From assembly GCA_016291915.1 (NCBI GenBank), contig JAEEZP010000036.1:1-21517 (forward strand): DNA of 21,517 nucleotides, in the 5' to 3' direction. The notes under the pieces were generated by a model. That model was given only the letters and a program-made list of their open reading frames with translations, made no database searches and was not told the origin of the DNA. Positions within the stretch are counted from its first letter, which is position 1. The number at the start of each line of letters is the position of its first letter. Shown here one piece after another: positions 7,236 to 15,199 of this stretch. Position numbers and translations under genes: made by a program. Origin of the DNA: Prevotella sp. (GTDB taxonomy: Bacteria; Bacteroidota; Bacteroidia; Bacteroidales; Bacteroidaceae).

Positions 7236-8743
7236 TGAAAAGATTTGGGTTATTATCTTTGTTGGTTCTTTTGAGTTGCTCTGCCATGGGCTCAAAGAAC
7301 ATGACCTCCAAGGAGTTGGCTCTCCGAGGAGACGGCATAACCCTGAATACCGTGGCTATCCAAAAGGCTATCGATGAGATTGCCCGTAAGGGAGGGGGTA
7401 CACTCACCTTCTATCCCGGTTGTTATCTTACTGGGGGTATTGTCATGAAGAGTGGGGTGACCCTACATCTGATGGAAGGTGCTACACTGCTTGGTAGTAA
7501 GAATCCCTATGATTATCAAGGTATTACCCGTCCGAAAGAGGATAATACCGAGTGTGACCTTACCTCAAAAGGACTGATCATGGCGGTGAATGCAGAGAAT
7601 ATCGGACTTACTGGAAAAGGGACAATCGACGGACAGGGATTGGCATTGAGCCTCTTTGTGGACAGTCTGCATCATACCGGTGAGTGGGTGGATCCTTACT
7701 ATAACAGTCGGCGTCTGCGTCCCAGTGGCAGTATGCGTCCTAACCTTTTCTTTTTCTGTGACTGCAAGCAGGTTACGGTAGAGGGATTGCATCTCAGGAA
7801 CAGTGCCGGATGGGGACTTTCCTTCGACCGTTGTGAACAGATGACATTGAGGAATCTGGATGTTTACAACCGTGCTTATTGGAATAATGACGGTATTGAT
7901 ATTACTGATTGTCAAGAGGTGTGCATCGAACATTGTATGGTGGATGCTGCCGACGACGGTATCTGTCTGAAATCCAATACCTCTACGCTCTGTTGTCATG
8001 ATGTGGAGATCAGCAATTGTCAGATCAAGAGTAGTGCAAGCGCTATTAAGATGGGTACTGCCTCCTGGGGCGGATTCCGTAAGGTAAGCATCCATGATAT
8101 CAAGGTGAGTGACACTTTCCGTTCTGCCATCGCTATAGAAAGTGTTGACGGGGGAATTATCGACAGTGTTCAGGTGGAGAATATCCATGCTGTCAACACG
8201 GGGAATGCGTTATTCTTACGTATAGGAGCAAGGGCCGGCAACAGGAAAGGGGTACTGAAAAATGTCGTGATCCGTAATCTTTATGCAGAGATTCCTTTTG
8301 GAAGACCGGATATCGATTACGATTTACGTGGGCCGGAGGTTGACTTCTTCCATAATCCGTTTCCTTCTTCCATCTGCGGCATCCCTGAGGCGTGTATTCA
8401 GAATATCATGCTGGAGAATATCGAGATTGTCTTTCCGGGAAGGGCAACAAAAGGAATGGCTTACATGCCGTTATGGCGAGTGAAGGATGTGCCTGAGCAG
8501 ATTGAGAAATATCCGGAATTCTCTATGTTCGGAGAGTTACCTGCATGGGGCTTCTACGTGAGACATGTCCGTGGCATCACTTTTAGGAATATTTCTCTGC
8601 GACTGCAAGACAGTGACTTCCGCCCTGCCTTCGTCTTTGATGATGTGGAGCAACTGACTTTTGACAAAATCTCTGTACCTCCAGGTACTACTAAAGTGTT
8701 TCATGCCATTAAAAGACGTCCGGATACAGCGGGTTGTGAATGA
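7235..8743 (+). CDS. Glycoside hydrolase family 28 (polygalacturonase-like), exported
   Basis: The protein is 502 aa. The N-terminal signal has a possible lipobox LLSC at Cys15, so it is either a lipoprotein or a cleaved periplasmic protein. A right-handed beta-helix pattern follows (GVTLHLMEGATLLGS, NIGLTGKGTIDGQG, repeated NIxLxN strands). GH28 catalytic signatures: NNDG at 217-220, with Asp219 in place of the NTD aspartate, and DDG at 240-242 followed by ICLKS. The classical GHG is replaced by SASAIKMGT (267-275) and the RIK motif by RIG (329-331), a change I associate with divergent Bacteroidetes GH28 proteins. GH28 enzymes hydrolyse alpha-linked galacturonic acid or rhamnose-galacturonic acid bonds in pectin. 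It is separated from the DUF697 gene by only 20 bp and may be co-transcribed with it; no SusCD pair for pectin is next to it. Confidence 0.88.
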   Translation: MKRFGLLSLLVLLSCSAMGSKNMTSKELALRGDGITLNTVAIQKAIDEIARKGGGTLTFYPGCYLTGGIVMKSGVTLHLMEGATLLGSKNPYDYQGITRPKEDNTECDLTSKGLIMAVNAENIGLTGKGTIDGQGLALSLFVDSLHHTGEWVDPYYNSRRLRPSGSMRPNLFFFCDCKQVTVEGLHLRNSAGWGLSFDRCEQMTLRNLDVYNRAYWNNDGIDITDCQEVCIEHCMVDAADDGICLKSNTSTLCCHDVEISNCQIKSSASAIKMGTASWGGFRKVSIHDIKVSDTFRSAIAIESVDGGIIDSVQVENIHAVNTGNALFLRIGARAGNRKGVLKNVVIRNLYAEIPFGRPDIDYDLRGPEVDFFHNPFPSSICGIPEACIQNIMLENIEIVFPGRATKGMAYMPLWRVKDVPEQIEKYPEFSMFGELPAWGFYVRHVRGITFRNISLRLQDSDFRPAFVFDDVEQLTFDKISVPPGTTKVFHAIKRRPDTAGCE

Positions 8744-8746
8744 TTA

Positions 8747-8778
8747 TTTGGCATTGTTGTAGGAAATGATTACCTTTG
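8747..8778 (+). promoter_or_regulatory. Bacteroidetes-type promoter of tsaE
   Basis: -33 TTTG at 8747-8750, 20-bp spacer, -7 TACCTTTG at 8771-8778. It begins 4 bp after the GH28 stop codon, and the ATG of tsaE is 20 bp after the -7 element, so tsaE has its own transcript with a short leader. Confidence 0.85.
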
Positions 8779-8797
8779 CAAGCACATTACTGAAGAT

Positions 8798-9208
8798 ATG
8801 AGAATAGAGATAAAGAATCAAGATACCATCCGTGAGGCTGCCCGACAGTTTGTTGAGCAGATGGGTGACAGTCATGTATTTGCCTTCTACGGCAAGATGG
8901 GCGCTGGTAAGACAACCTTTATCAAGGCGATATGCGAAGAACTGGGTGTTGAGGATGTCATCACCTCACCTACCTTTGCTATTATCAACGAATATGAGTC
9001 ACCAGAAACCACCATCTATCATTTTGACTTCTATCGTATCAAGAAGTTGGAAGAGGTGTACGATATGGGTTATGAGGATTATTTCTATAGCGGAGGACTG
9101 TGTTTCATCGAATGGCCCGAACTGATAGAAGAACTGCTTCCCGAGGATGCCGTGCGCATAACCATCGAAGAGCAGGCGGATGGATCAAGAATAGTGCATA
9201 GTTCATAG
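8798..9208 (+). CDS. tsaE: tRNA threonylcarbamoyladenosine biosynthesis ATPase TsaE
   Basis: Small P-loop ATPase that works with TsaB and TsaD to attach the threonylcarbamoyl group to A37 of ANN-decoding tRNAs. At 136 aa it is of normal size. Walker A GKMGAGKTT is at residues 32-40, the switch-like SPTF at 57-60, the family signature HFDFYR at 75-80 and EWPE at 105-108. It acts in the cytoplasm. It is a single gene with its own promoter. The last codons (RIVHSS) and the TAG stop are made of a 7-bp repeat array that continues past the gene, so the exact C-terminus may vary between strains. It converges on the GNAT gene at 9258. Confidence 0.95.
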   Translation: MRIEIKNQDTIREAARQFVEQMGDSHVFAFYGKMGAGKTTFIKAICEELGVEDVITSPTFAIINEYESPETTIYHFDFYRIKKLEEVYDMGYEDYFYSGGLCFIEWPELIEELLPEDAVRITIEEQADGSRIVHSS

Positions 9209-9242
9209 TTTAGAGTTTAGGGTTTAGAGTAAAGAGTATAGG
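9194..9242 (+). repeat. 7-bp-period array spanning the tsaE stop codon
   Basis: Seven heptads in register: GTGCATA, GTTCATA, GTTTAGA, GTTTAGG, GTTTAGA, GTAAAGA, GTATAGG. The tsaE stop TAG is at 9206-9208, inside the array. Most units present a TAG across or within the heptad on the plus strand. It faces the array at 9248-9275. Confidence 0.85.
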
Positions 9243-9247
9243 GCTAT

Positions 9248-9275
9248 TCTTCACTCTTCACTCTTCACTTTTCAC
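9248..9275 (-). repeat. 7-bp-period array spanning the GNAT stop codon
   Basis: On the plus strand: TCTTCAC three times exactly, then TTTTCAC. On the minus strand this is GTGAAAA followed by three GTGAAGA units, each with a TGA. The stop TGA of the minus-strand acetyltransferase (9258-9260) and its last residues (KVKSEE) come from these units. Confidence 0.9.
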
Positions 9276-9773
9276 TTTCTGATACGCCAGTCGCTCATCG
9301 CCGTTGAGCAGCAGGATGATACCACAGTAGGTAAAACCATGCTTGAGGATATTATGTTGCATGATGAGGTTATCCCGATGCGTGTCGATGCGGATAGTGT
9401 GATCCCTTGCAAAACAGAAATCCATAATACTTGCGAAAACACCATGAGTATCAGGAAGACTTGCTATACGATGGACCACATGATAGGGTAGGTTGTTGTC
9501 CACCCACTCACCATCATAAATCTTTGCATACGTAGGCTCCGGTGACGGTAAATAGGCAAAGTATCCTACCACCAGACCGTTATCCACAATTACGAACGCC
9601 CCTTCACGTTCAATGTCCATTCTGACATTCTCAAGGGTGGGGTAGCCATTCTGCCATTGGTGGGTATTCCCCGATCTTACCATGATTCCACGGGCAGCCT
9701 CAAACACCTGATTGATAGCTTCGCCGTCTGCCGGCAATATCGCCCTGCGTATGATACGATTCTCTGTTGTCAT
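9258..9773 (-). CDS. GNAT-family N-acetyltransferase
   Basis: The protein is 171 aa. It begins IIRRAILPADGEAINQVFEAAR, the usual first strand and helix of GNAT enzymes, and has a late signature IRIDTHRDNLIMQHNILKHGFTYCG-type region (about 125-150) for acetyl-CoA binding and the beta4-beta5 splay. The acceptor is unknown. The ATG at 9773 is only 4 bp downstream of a perfect -7 element, so the transcript probably has no or almost no 5' leader; the next plausible start would delete the first GNAT strand. The C-terminal KVKSEE after RLAYQ is encoded by 7-bp repeats and looks like an add-on. It converges on tsaE with no hairpin terminator other than the facing repeat arrays. Confidence 0.85.
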   Translation of the reverse strand: MTTENRIIRRAILPADGEAINQVFEAARGIMVRSGNTHQWQNGYPTLENVRMDIEREGAFVIVDNGLVVGYFAYLPSPEPTYAKIYDGEWVDNNLPYHVVHRIASLPDTHGVFASIMDFCFARDHTIRIDTHRDNLIMQHNILKHGFTYCGIILLLNGDERLAYQKVKSEE

Positions 9774-9777
9774 ATTG

Positions 9778-9808
9778 CAAAGATACTAATAAGTAATCAT
9801 AATGCAAA
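9778..9808 (-). promoter_or_regulatory. Bacteroidetes-type promoter of the GNAT gene, leaderless geometry
   Basis: Minus strand: -33 TTTG at 9805-9808, 19-bp spacer, -7 TATCTTTG at 9778-9785. The start codon begins at 9773, only 4 bp past the element, which would put the transcription start at or within a few bases of the ATG. Confidence 0.8.
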
Positions 9809-9860
9809 AAGAAAAAGTGTTTTTCTTTGAGGATAAGTATTGAGCCCAAATAGTATAAAA

Positions 9861-9907
9861 ATCACCACATCTTACTCTGTAATCTAATGACAGGAAGATG
9901 TGGTGAT
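9861..9907 (-). terminator. Strong intrinsic terminator of the SusCD operon
   Basis: ATCACCACATCTT (9861-9873) and AAGATGTGGTGAT (9895-9907) form a perfect 13-bp stem with an inner CTGT/ACAG pairing. On the minus strand the hairpin is followed directly by TTTTTATACTATTT. It starts 41 bp after the stop of the TlpA-like gene and closes the import operon. A smaller hairpin (GACCTA, 5-nt loop, TAGGTC; 9923-9939) lies between. Confidence 0.85.
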
Positions 9908-9948
9908 GTTCACAAAGTGAAAGACCTATTTCTTAGGTCGGAGTCGCT

Positions 9949-11082
9949 TTATTTGAATAACTCATCAAGATACGTATATAACGAAGGATCTTCGCCAACT
10001 ACAACCCGGTGGATAAGTCCGTCGGGAGAAATGAGGATCTTCGTGGGGAATCCCTTCACAGCATAGTCTGTGATGACAGATGTTCCACTCTTGGGATTGT
10101 AGAGATTAGTCCATGGCAACTCATATTGCTTCACTGCGTTACGCCATTTCTCCTCAGTATCATTACAGTCGATACCTACAACCTCCATACGATCCTTATA
10201 ATTCTCATAACATGCCTTCAAGTCAGGGAATCCTTTGATACACCAGATACACCAAGAGCCCCAAAAATCCAAGAGCACATACTTTCCTCGGAAGGATGTC
10301 AGGGTACGGTCATTACCTTGAAGATCTTTCAACTTGAAGTCAGGAGCAGGTTTTCCCTTACTCATCTGTTTTTCAGCCTGAGCCATTTTCAGCTTACTGT
10401 CTGCCTGTGCAAGAGCATTGTCAATCATTGCACTCATCCTGCCGTTTCGTACTCGTGGCGTTAGCAACGCTACAGCATCTTGAGTCAAATGTGAAGGCAA
10501 TTCAGCAACTAAAGTGGCTGAAGGGTCCCGGTCAGGGTATTGCCGGATCAACTCCATCCTTTTCTGATACAGTTTTTGGAATATTCCACTGACGGCGTGA
10601 TTATAGAAGGAAGAGAGGGAATCACGACTGATTCCTGCAGCTGTCAGTTCCTTGATTTTATCGTTCAGGGGATTCACCTCATTCATAATCGGGTTCACGG
10701 CATTATTGAATTCGTGCATTTGCTCATAAAACGTTGAACCACCGATGGTGAGTTTGGTTGCGCCCGACTGTCCCCAGGGCCACGAGCCACTGATGTGCAG
10801 ATGTTCCCCAGGTACTAAATATAGTCTTACTCGGAGCATTCCTCCATTCTTGATGTTGCAGATAATAGCTTCTGCAGCTTTGGCAAGAGGGATATCGAGG
10901 GTGAACAATCCTTTGTTCATAATGGCCGTGTCACAGCGTGCGAACTCATTGCGCTGATAGTCAATGGTTTGCACAATGATGGTATCACCAGAGTCTTTAG
11001 CATCACATGTAAGGTGTAAAACTTGTTGAGCATTGGCAGTCGTAAAGGTTACGGCTGCCAACAAAGAGAGAATGAATTTCAT
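9949..11082 (-). CDS. TlpA-like thioredoxin-fold protein with N-terminal DUF4369-type domain
   Basis: The protein is 377 aa. A signal peptide of about 18 residues (ends TTANA) indicates the periplasm. Residues 20-110 resemble the DUF4369 beta-domain, 115-235 form a helical linker, and 243-377 is an AhpC/TSA-thioredoxin domain. The redox motif is WCIWC (Cys278, Cys281) after FWGS, and the cis-proline loop is GFPT with Pro346. Such proteins reduce or rearrange disulfides, or act as thiol peroxidases, in the periplasm of Bacteroidetes. It is the last gene of the SusC-SusD-DUF4843-PKD-like operon, 24 bp after the PKD-like gene, and is followed by the terminator at 9861-9907. Its position suggests that the imported or surface-handled substrate contains disulfides or thiols, but that is inference. 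Confidence 0.9.
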   Translation of the reverse strand: MKFILSLLAAVTFTTANAQQVLHLTCDAKDSGDTIIVQTIDYQRNEFARCDTAIMNKGLFTLDIPLAKAAEAIICNIKNGGMLRVRLYLVPGEHLHISGSWPWGQSGATKLTIGGSTFYEQMHEFNNAVNPIMNEVNPLNDKIKELTAAGISRDSLSSFYNHAVSGIFQKLYQKRMELIRQYPDRDPSATLVAELPSHLTQDAVALLTPRVRNGRMSAMIDNALAQADSKLKMAQAEKQMSKGKPAPDFKLKDLQGNDRTLTSFRGKYVLLDFWGSWCIWCIKGFPDLKACYENYKDRMEVVGIDCNDTEEKWRNAVKQYELPWTNLYNPKSGTSVITDYAVKGFPTKILISPDGLIHRVVVGEDPSLYTYLDELFK

Positions 11083-11106
11083 GTGAGATGAATATTTTTT
11101 ATTATA

Positions 11107-12828
11107 TTACATATTCTTAATACTTGCATCGAGAATCGGCATGTCAAAATTCCATCCCGGTGTGTTGCTGCTGTCAAATCGTATCGCTTTGCTGATACGT
11201 CCAGACATCAGATCCATGTGCAGTGACCATAGCGTTGCCTGGTTATTCTGCCAGGTGGCAACCAACATGATGGTCTCAGAAGAGTTATGGGTCGGGGTGT
11301 CATTGTTGTTGTCGATAATCTTCATCATGGTAACCTCACCTCCTGGAGACCATGTAGAGCCGTCAATCATACCTAAAGGTTCTGCTGATGAGATATTGCC
11401 ACCATCAATATGCCATTGATATACATTATTTGACGTAGCATAATAACACATATTCTGTGTCAAGCCAAACTCGAAGAACCGTGCATCGTTGATATTTGTG
11501 AGAGGAGCCAGATCGAAGAGATATTGAGGAATACCGCTGAAAGTGGTCTGTGCCCCGGTAGGTGCTGTACCATTCATTTGCAGGTCCACAGCAAAATACT
11601 TTCCGGCAAATCGTGGGTGTGTATTATCTCCCTTTAAAACAGCCAGTGCATGACCACGGTTATCTCGGGCCATCTTTATCAAGTCTGCGTGCATATCACC
11701 AGGGTTGAAGGGCACATCATCATTCTTCGTGTCAAGCAGGAAAGAATAACGACTGAAATATCCTGGTGAGAGTGAGCGCAGTCCGACAAATCCTTTGTGA
11801 TTAGTATTCCCGTCCACAGCATCCACATAAAGCAGACAAGGATATGGGTTCACATTAGGCATACAGATCTGACCAGTAAATGAGAAGCTGTGACCATCAT
11901 TCAATGGGGTGTCGGTCGTTGCATCGGCAAAGAGGAATGGAAAACTGCTGAGGGCATTGATGGAGAAGATGTCACCTCCGTCGAAGCCGAAGATATAAAC
12001 CATGTAGATATACATGGATCTTGGTTGGTTCTTGTTAAAAGCATCTTCTCCCTTTACATAAAACAGATAGTTCCAGTCTCCAAAAGCTGAAAATCCGTCT
12101 TTGTCAATCCAACGGGCGTCTTTATCTGTAAGTGCCAGAATCTGTCCGCAACGAGCACCTAAGATCTGTGGATAATAAGCTAAATAGGTGGTGAAATACA
12201 AGGATGTGATCTGTTGTATCTGCTTTCCTTTTCCCGGAATCAACAGTCCATCGTTGCTCATGGAATAAAGTTGCATGGCGGCTGTTGGTGATGCAGGGAG
12301 AGTCATCGAATTAGGAGTGAAATCCTCTGCTTGAAGAATAGCGATATCACTATGCTCTGCCGTACCATAGAGCACCATCAGACCACTGATTCCAGAGATG
12401 GTAATGGTGAAGGTGTTTGAGGAATAGAAATCACGGCCTGTACTTTTCTGTCGTACATGTAGTCTGCAAGGATAACTAAGGTTAAGTGTCGTAATATTAC
12501 GGTCGATATGTGCCGTATAATTCAGTACGCGAGCTTGTTCCTCTTCAGCCAAAAGAGGTAGGAAAGCTTTTTGTCCCTGACTGTTGACACTGTCACCATT
12601 CACTTCCCAGAAGTATTGAAGATCTTCTTCGGGAATATCGGTCTTGATAATAGGATCGATCGTGATGGTCTCGCCTAATGCTGCACTATAAGCACTGGCG
12701 GGTATCTCTATATGTACATCAGGTAATGCTACATCGTAGTCATTCCCATTCTGGTCGTCATAGCATGCGGTGGTAAGTAGCAGTACGCTGACGACAGATA
12801 CAATTCTGGTAATATATTTTTTCATCAT
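11107..12828 (-). CDS. PKD-like family surface lipoprotein
   Basis: The protein is 573 aa. The lipoprotein signal ends LTTAC with Cys22, followed by YDDQNGND, whose acidic residues after the cysteine fit the Bacteroidetes lipoprotein export signal for surface display. A PKD/Ig-like fold starts at about 37 (VHIEIPASAYSAALGETITIDPII ... YFWEVNGD). The rest is beta-rich with repeated aromatic strands, possibly a propeller-like domain. This matches the lipoproteins called PKD-like family that regularly follow SusC-SusD-DUF4843. Their role is unproven; they probably bind substrate at the SusCD complex, taking the place of SusE/SusF. The start could equally be the second ATG at 12825. It lies 35 bp after the DUF4843 gene. 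Confidence 0.75.
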   Translation of the reverse strand: MMKKYITRIVSVVSVLLLTTACYDDQNGNDYDVALPDVHIEIPASAYSAALGETITIDPIIKTDIPEEDLQYFWEVNGDSVNSQGQKAFLPLLAEEEQARVLNYTAHIDRNITTLNLSYPCRLHVRQKSTGRDFYSSNTFTITISGISGLMVLYGTAEHSDIAILQAEDFTPNSMTLPASPTAAMQLYSMSNDGLLIPGKGKQIQQITSLYFTTYLAYYPQILGARCGQILALTDKDARWIDKDGFSAFGDWNYLFYVKGEDAFNKNQPRSMYIYMVYIFGFDGGDIFSINALSSFPFLFADATTDTPLNDGHSFSFTGQICMPNVNPYPCLLYVDAVDGNTNHKGFVGLRSLSPGYFSRYSFLLDTKNDDVPFNPGDMHADLIKMARDNRGHALAVLKGDNTHPRFAGKYFAVDLQMNGTAPTGAQTTFSGIPQYLFDLAPLTNINDARFFEFGLTQNMCYYATSNNVYQWHIDGGNISSAEPLGMIDGSTWSPGGEVTMMKIIDNNNDTPTHNSSETIMLVATWQNNQATLWSLHMDLMSGRISKAIRFDSSNTPGWNFDMPILDASIKNM

Positions 12829-12863
12829 GATATACTTATTATTGCAATAACTGTCATATATTA

Positions 12864-13574
12864 TTAGTATGCTCTGTTGCTGAACGTAACCAGTTGTCCG
12901 GGCGCGTTCTCATCATCATCAGGATAACGGACATCGTTTTTAGTTACATATTCTCTCAACATATAGATCAAGAATCTAAACTTATTGCCCTGCCATCCAT
13001 CATCGTCAATAGGACTTTCTGCACCGCCGGTAACCGCATAATACACACTCATCTTTAATTGTGTGAAGTAACCCATGTAATAGTTGCAGTTGGCATTCCA
13101 CCAAGATGGTTTGGCAAAACCATTAAACAGACATAGATTGGTACTGACATTATCTATGAGTCCAGGAGCAAAATCCTCAGACTCGGTGATAGTGAAAGAG
13201 ATTGTATCATGCACTGCTGCAAGGTGAGCACTGTTGGTTACCTTCACGAACATCGTATCAATGATATGGTTTGCCCGGAAAAGTACAGGCTTTTGGAGTT
13301 CGAAGGTCGTCCTGTTATCAGATGGCATCCGTGTTATATTCACATCGATCACACGATCGCGGTCGCTTACTACAGATGCTACACGGATAGGTATCGGTAC
13401 CAGATAGGTTCCGTTTTCTGCTATTTCTGGATGACTGGCGAAGGTGAAATCGTTATTCTGGTTGGTAAACCAGGCAAATCCTTTGTCGCTCCACACATCT
13501 ATCTCATCCTTGGAACAGGCCGTTAACAGCATTATTACGACCAGTACAATATTTAATATGTTTTTTCTTTTCAT
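12864..13574 (-). CDS. DUF4843 lipoprotein
   Basis: The protein is 236 aa from the ATG at 13574, chosen over 13580 because an AAAAGGA sequence is 6 bp from the second ATG and only touches the first. The lipobox is LLTAC with Cys20, followed by SKDE. The body shows DUF4843 features: an early FAWFTNQNNDFTF strand, alternating beta strands with VPIPIRV and TISFTITES, and a C-terminal helical and aromatic section (NYYMGYFTQLK, KFRFLIYMLREY). DUF4843 proteins occur almost only downstream of susD in this operon type and are presumed accessory parts of the outer-membrane complex; the biochemical role is not known. It starts 18 bp after susD. Confidence 0.8.
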   Translation of the reverse strand: MKRKNILNIVLVVIMLLTACSKDEIDVWSDKGFAWFTNQNNDFTFASHPEIAENGTYLVPIPIRVASVVSDRDRVIDVNITRMPSDNRTTFELQKPVLFRANHIIDTMFVKVTNSAHLAAVHDTISFTITESEDFAPGLIDNVSTNLCLFNGFAKPSWWNANCNYYMGYFTQLKMSVYYAVTGGAESPIDDDGWQGNKFRFLIYMLREYVTKNDVRYPDDDENAPGQLVTFSNRAY

Positions 13575-13592
13575 GACCATTCCTTTTTTATA

Positions 13593-15185
13593 TTATTTAG
13601 ATGTACGTCCGCCATAAGTGTCTTCGTCATCCGGACGAGGCATGGTGAAGACCTCAGGAGTAATCTCATAAGAACCTTGGAAACCTTTGTTCGTGAATGA
13701 CTGATTCAGTCGTTTGTGATAATAGAAAAGTTGTCCTTCTGAGATAAACTCTTTCCGATATTCCTTTTCTATCTCTTCTTGCAGCTCGTCACGGTTGTTC
13801 ACAGTCAGAGGATAGGGTGACAGACCACGATGGCGGCGTACTGTCTCAAGATACTCTACAGCTTTGTCGAGAGACGGTTCACACTCAGCTGCTATGTAAA
13901 ACATCTCTGCCAATTTTATCAGAGGGATACGTTTGGCCGCCCAAGGGAAATACTGATTCTGGCTGTCGTCATCTTGATACAGCTTGCTGGATATGTGCAT
14001 GTCGTCAGAATAGATAAAACGAAGGTAGGCATATCGCGGATCTGCATCTCGTGTGACATCATCAAAGATATAGTCGGTATTCATGCCCAGCATTTGGTTG
14101 GTGGAGCGGAATGCCACTTGTCTCTCCTGTAAGATACCGTCGATGCGGTCATCCAAGTTAATGACATTGAGTGCCATGATATGTTCTGTACAGAAGGTCC
14201 GGTCACGAGGAACAGTATTGCTTGCTGAAGTTACATTGGCAATAAGGTCGGTGTTCACCCATGGGAACTTATCTGCGGGTGCCTCAATGATTTCCTTGGC
14301 ACAAGCTAAAGCCTTTTCTTTGTTTCCCATCCACAGATAGAGACGTGCCATGGTCGCGATAGCAGCATAGTAGTTAAAATGCAGGCGACGGTTGTGCCAG
14401 TCCTTGATACCATATTGATTGCGGACGGTCAGCAGTCCACTCACCTCATCACATACATATTGAGAGGGAGTAGTGCCTGTCAGCATTGGATCCTTGCGCA
14501 ACAGTTCACGAGCCTCGTTGAGATCTTTCAGTATGGCTTGCGCAATAAAGTCGGCTGGCGCTAAGGCAAACACGTCTGAAGTCAGATTACTTACGTACGG
14601 CATATAAACCTTTGTGTTGTTGTAATCCGTACTGCTATATGCATCTGTATAAAGACGCATTAGGTCGAAATGCAGGAATGCTCGCAGACCGAGGGCCTCA
14701 CCCTTGATGATACTGTAGTCATCCCCCACAAACACGCCTTTCTTGTCATCGATACACTCCAGAATGGAGTTAATATTAGCGATGGCATTATAAGCATTTT
14801 TCCAAATAGGGTCGATATAGTTGTTTTGATAATTCTGGAAATAACTATATGGAGTGGCAGGATGGAAATAGAACTGCATTATATAACTGTTGAGTCCACT
14901 TCCGGAGTAAGCACCTCCACCCATCATCTCCATCAGATACCATGTCATATTTTTACCATACATAGCATCTTTGTTGAGAATGGTATATACACCACTCATG
15001 GCATCAGCAAATCCTGCTTCATCTTTAAAGAGATCTTCGCGATCCATCTCTGTTGTTGGCTCTACGTCAAGCCAATCGTTGCATGAGGTAAATAATGGAA
15101 ATAAGGCAAACAGACAAAGAGGCAGGAAACCTTTTACCAACATCCTCACATGATCATAATATATATATTTCTTCATAATCTTCAT
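13593..15185 (-). CDS. SusD/RagB-family surface lipoprotein
   Basis: The protein is 530 aa from the ATG at 15185; an upstream in-frame TTG at 15194 and a downstream ATG at 15176 are alternatives. The signal peptide ends in a lipobox (PLFTSC), followed by the typical SusD opening NDWLDVEPTTEMDREDLF and a TPR-type helical scaffold (AGFADAMSGVYTIL, ARLYLWMGNKEKALACAKEII). The late signatures RIPLIKLAEMFYIAAE and EEIEKEYRKEFISEGQ are classic for the family. SusD forms the lid over the SusC barrel and captures the nutrient. The gene starts 14 bp after susC, as expected for an obligate pair. The substrate cannot be told from the sequence. Product length is normal. Confidence 0.93.
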   Translation of the reverse strand: MKIMKKYIYYDHVRMLVKGFLPLCLFALFPLFTSCNDWLDVEPTTEMDREDLFKDEAGFADAMSGVYTILNKDAMYGKNMTWYLMEMMGGGAYSGSGLNSYIMQFYFHPATPYSYFQNYQNNYIDPIWKNAYNAIANINSILECIDDKKGVFVGDDYSIIKGEALGLRAFLHFDLMRLYTDAYSSTDYNNTKVYMPYVSNLTSDVFALAPADFIAQAILKDLNEARELLRKDPMLTGTTPSQYVCDEVSGLLTVRNQYGIKDWHNRRLHFNYYAAIATMARLYLWMGNKEKALACAKEIIEAPADKFPWVNTDLIANVTSASNTVPRDRTFCTEHIMALNVINLDDRIDGILQERQVAFRSTNQMLGMNTDYIFDDVTRDADPRYAYLRFIYSDDMHISSKLYQDDDSQNQYFPWAAKRIPLIKLAEMFYIAAECEPSLDKAVEYLETVRRHRGLSPYPLTVNNRDELQEEIEKEYRKEFISEGQLFYYHKRLNQSFTNKGFQGSYEITPEVFTMPRPDDEDTYGGRTSK

Positions 15186-15199
15186 ATTTTCCAAAGTTA

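Noticed and set aside
7565..8188. Open frame of 207 codons on the minus strand inside the GH28 gene
   Set aside because: Lies wholly antisense to a well-supported gene, has low-complexity Thr/His/Ile-rich composition and no promoter or recognisable domain.
10009..10464. Plus-strand frame of 151 codons antisense to the TlpA-like gene
   Set aside because: Shadow of a gene with an intact CxxC thioredoxin motif; nothing protein-like in the translation.
14670..15086. Plus-strand frame of 138 codons antisense to susD
   Set aside because: Shadow of a typical SusD sequence; no start context or domain.
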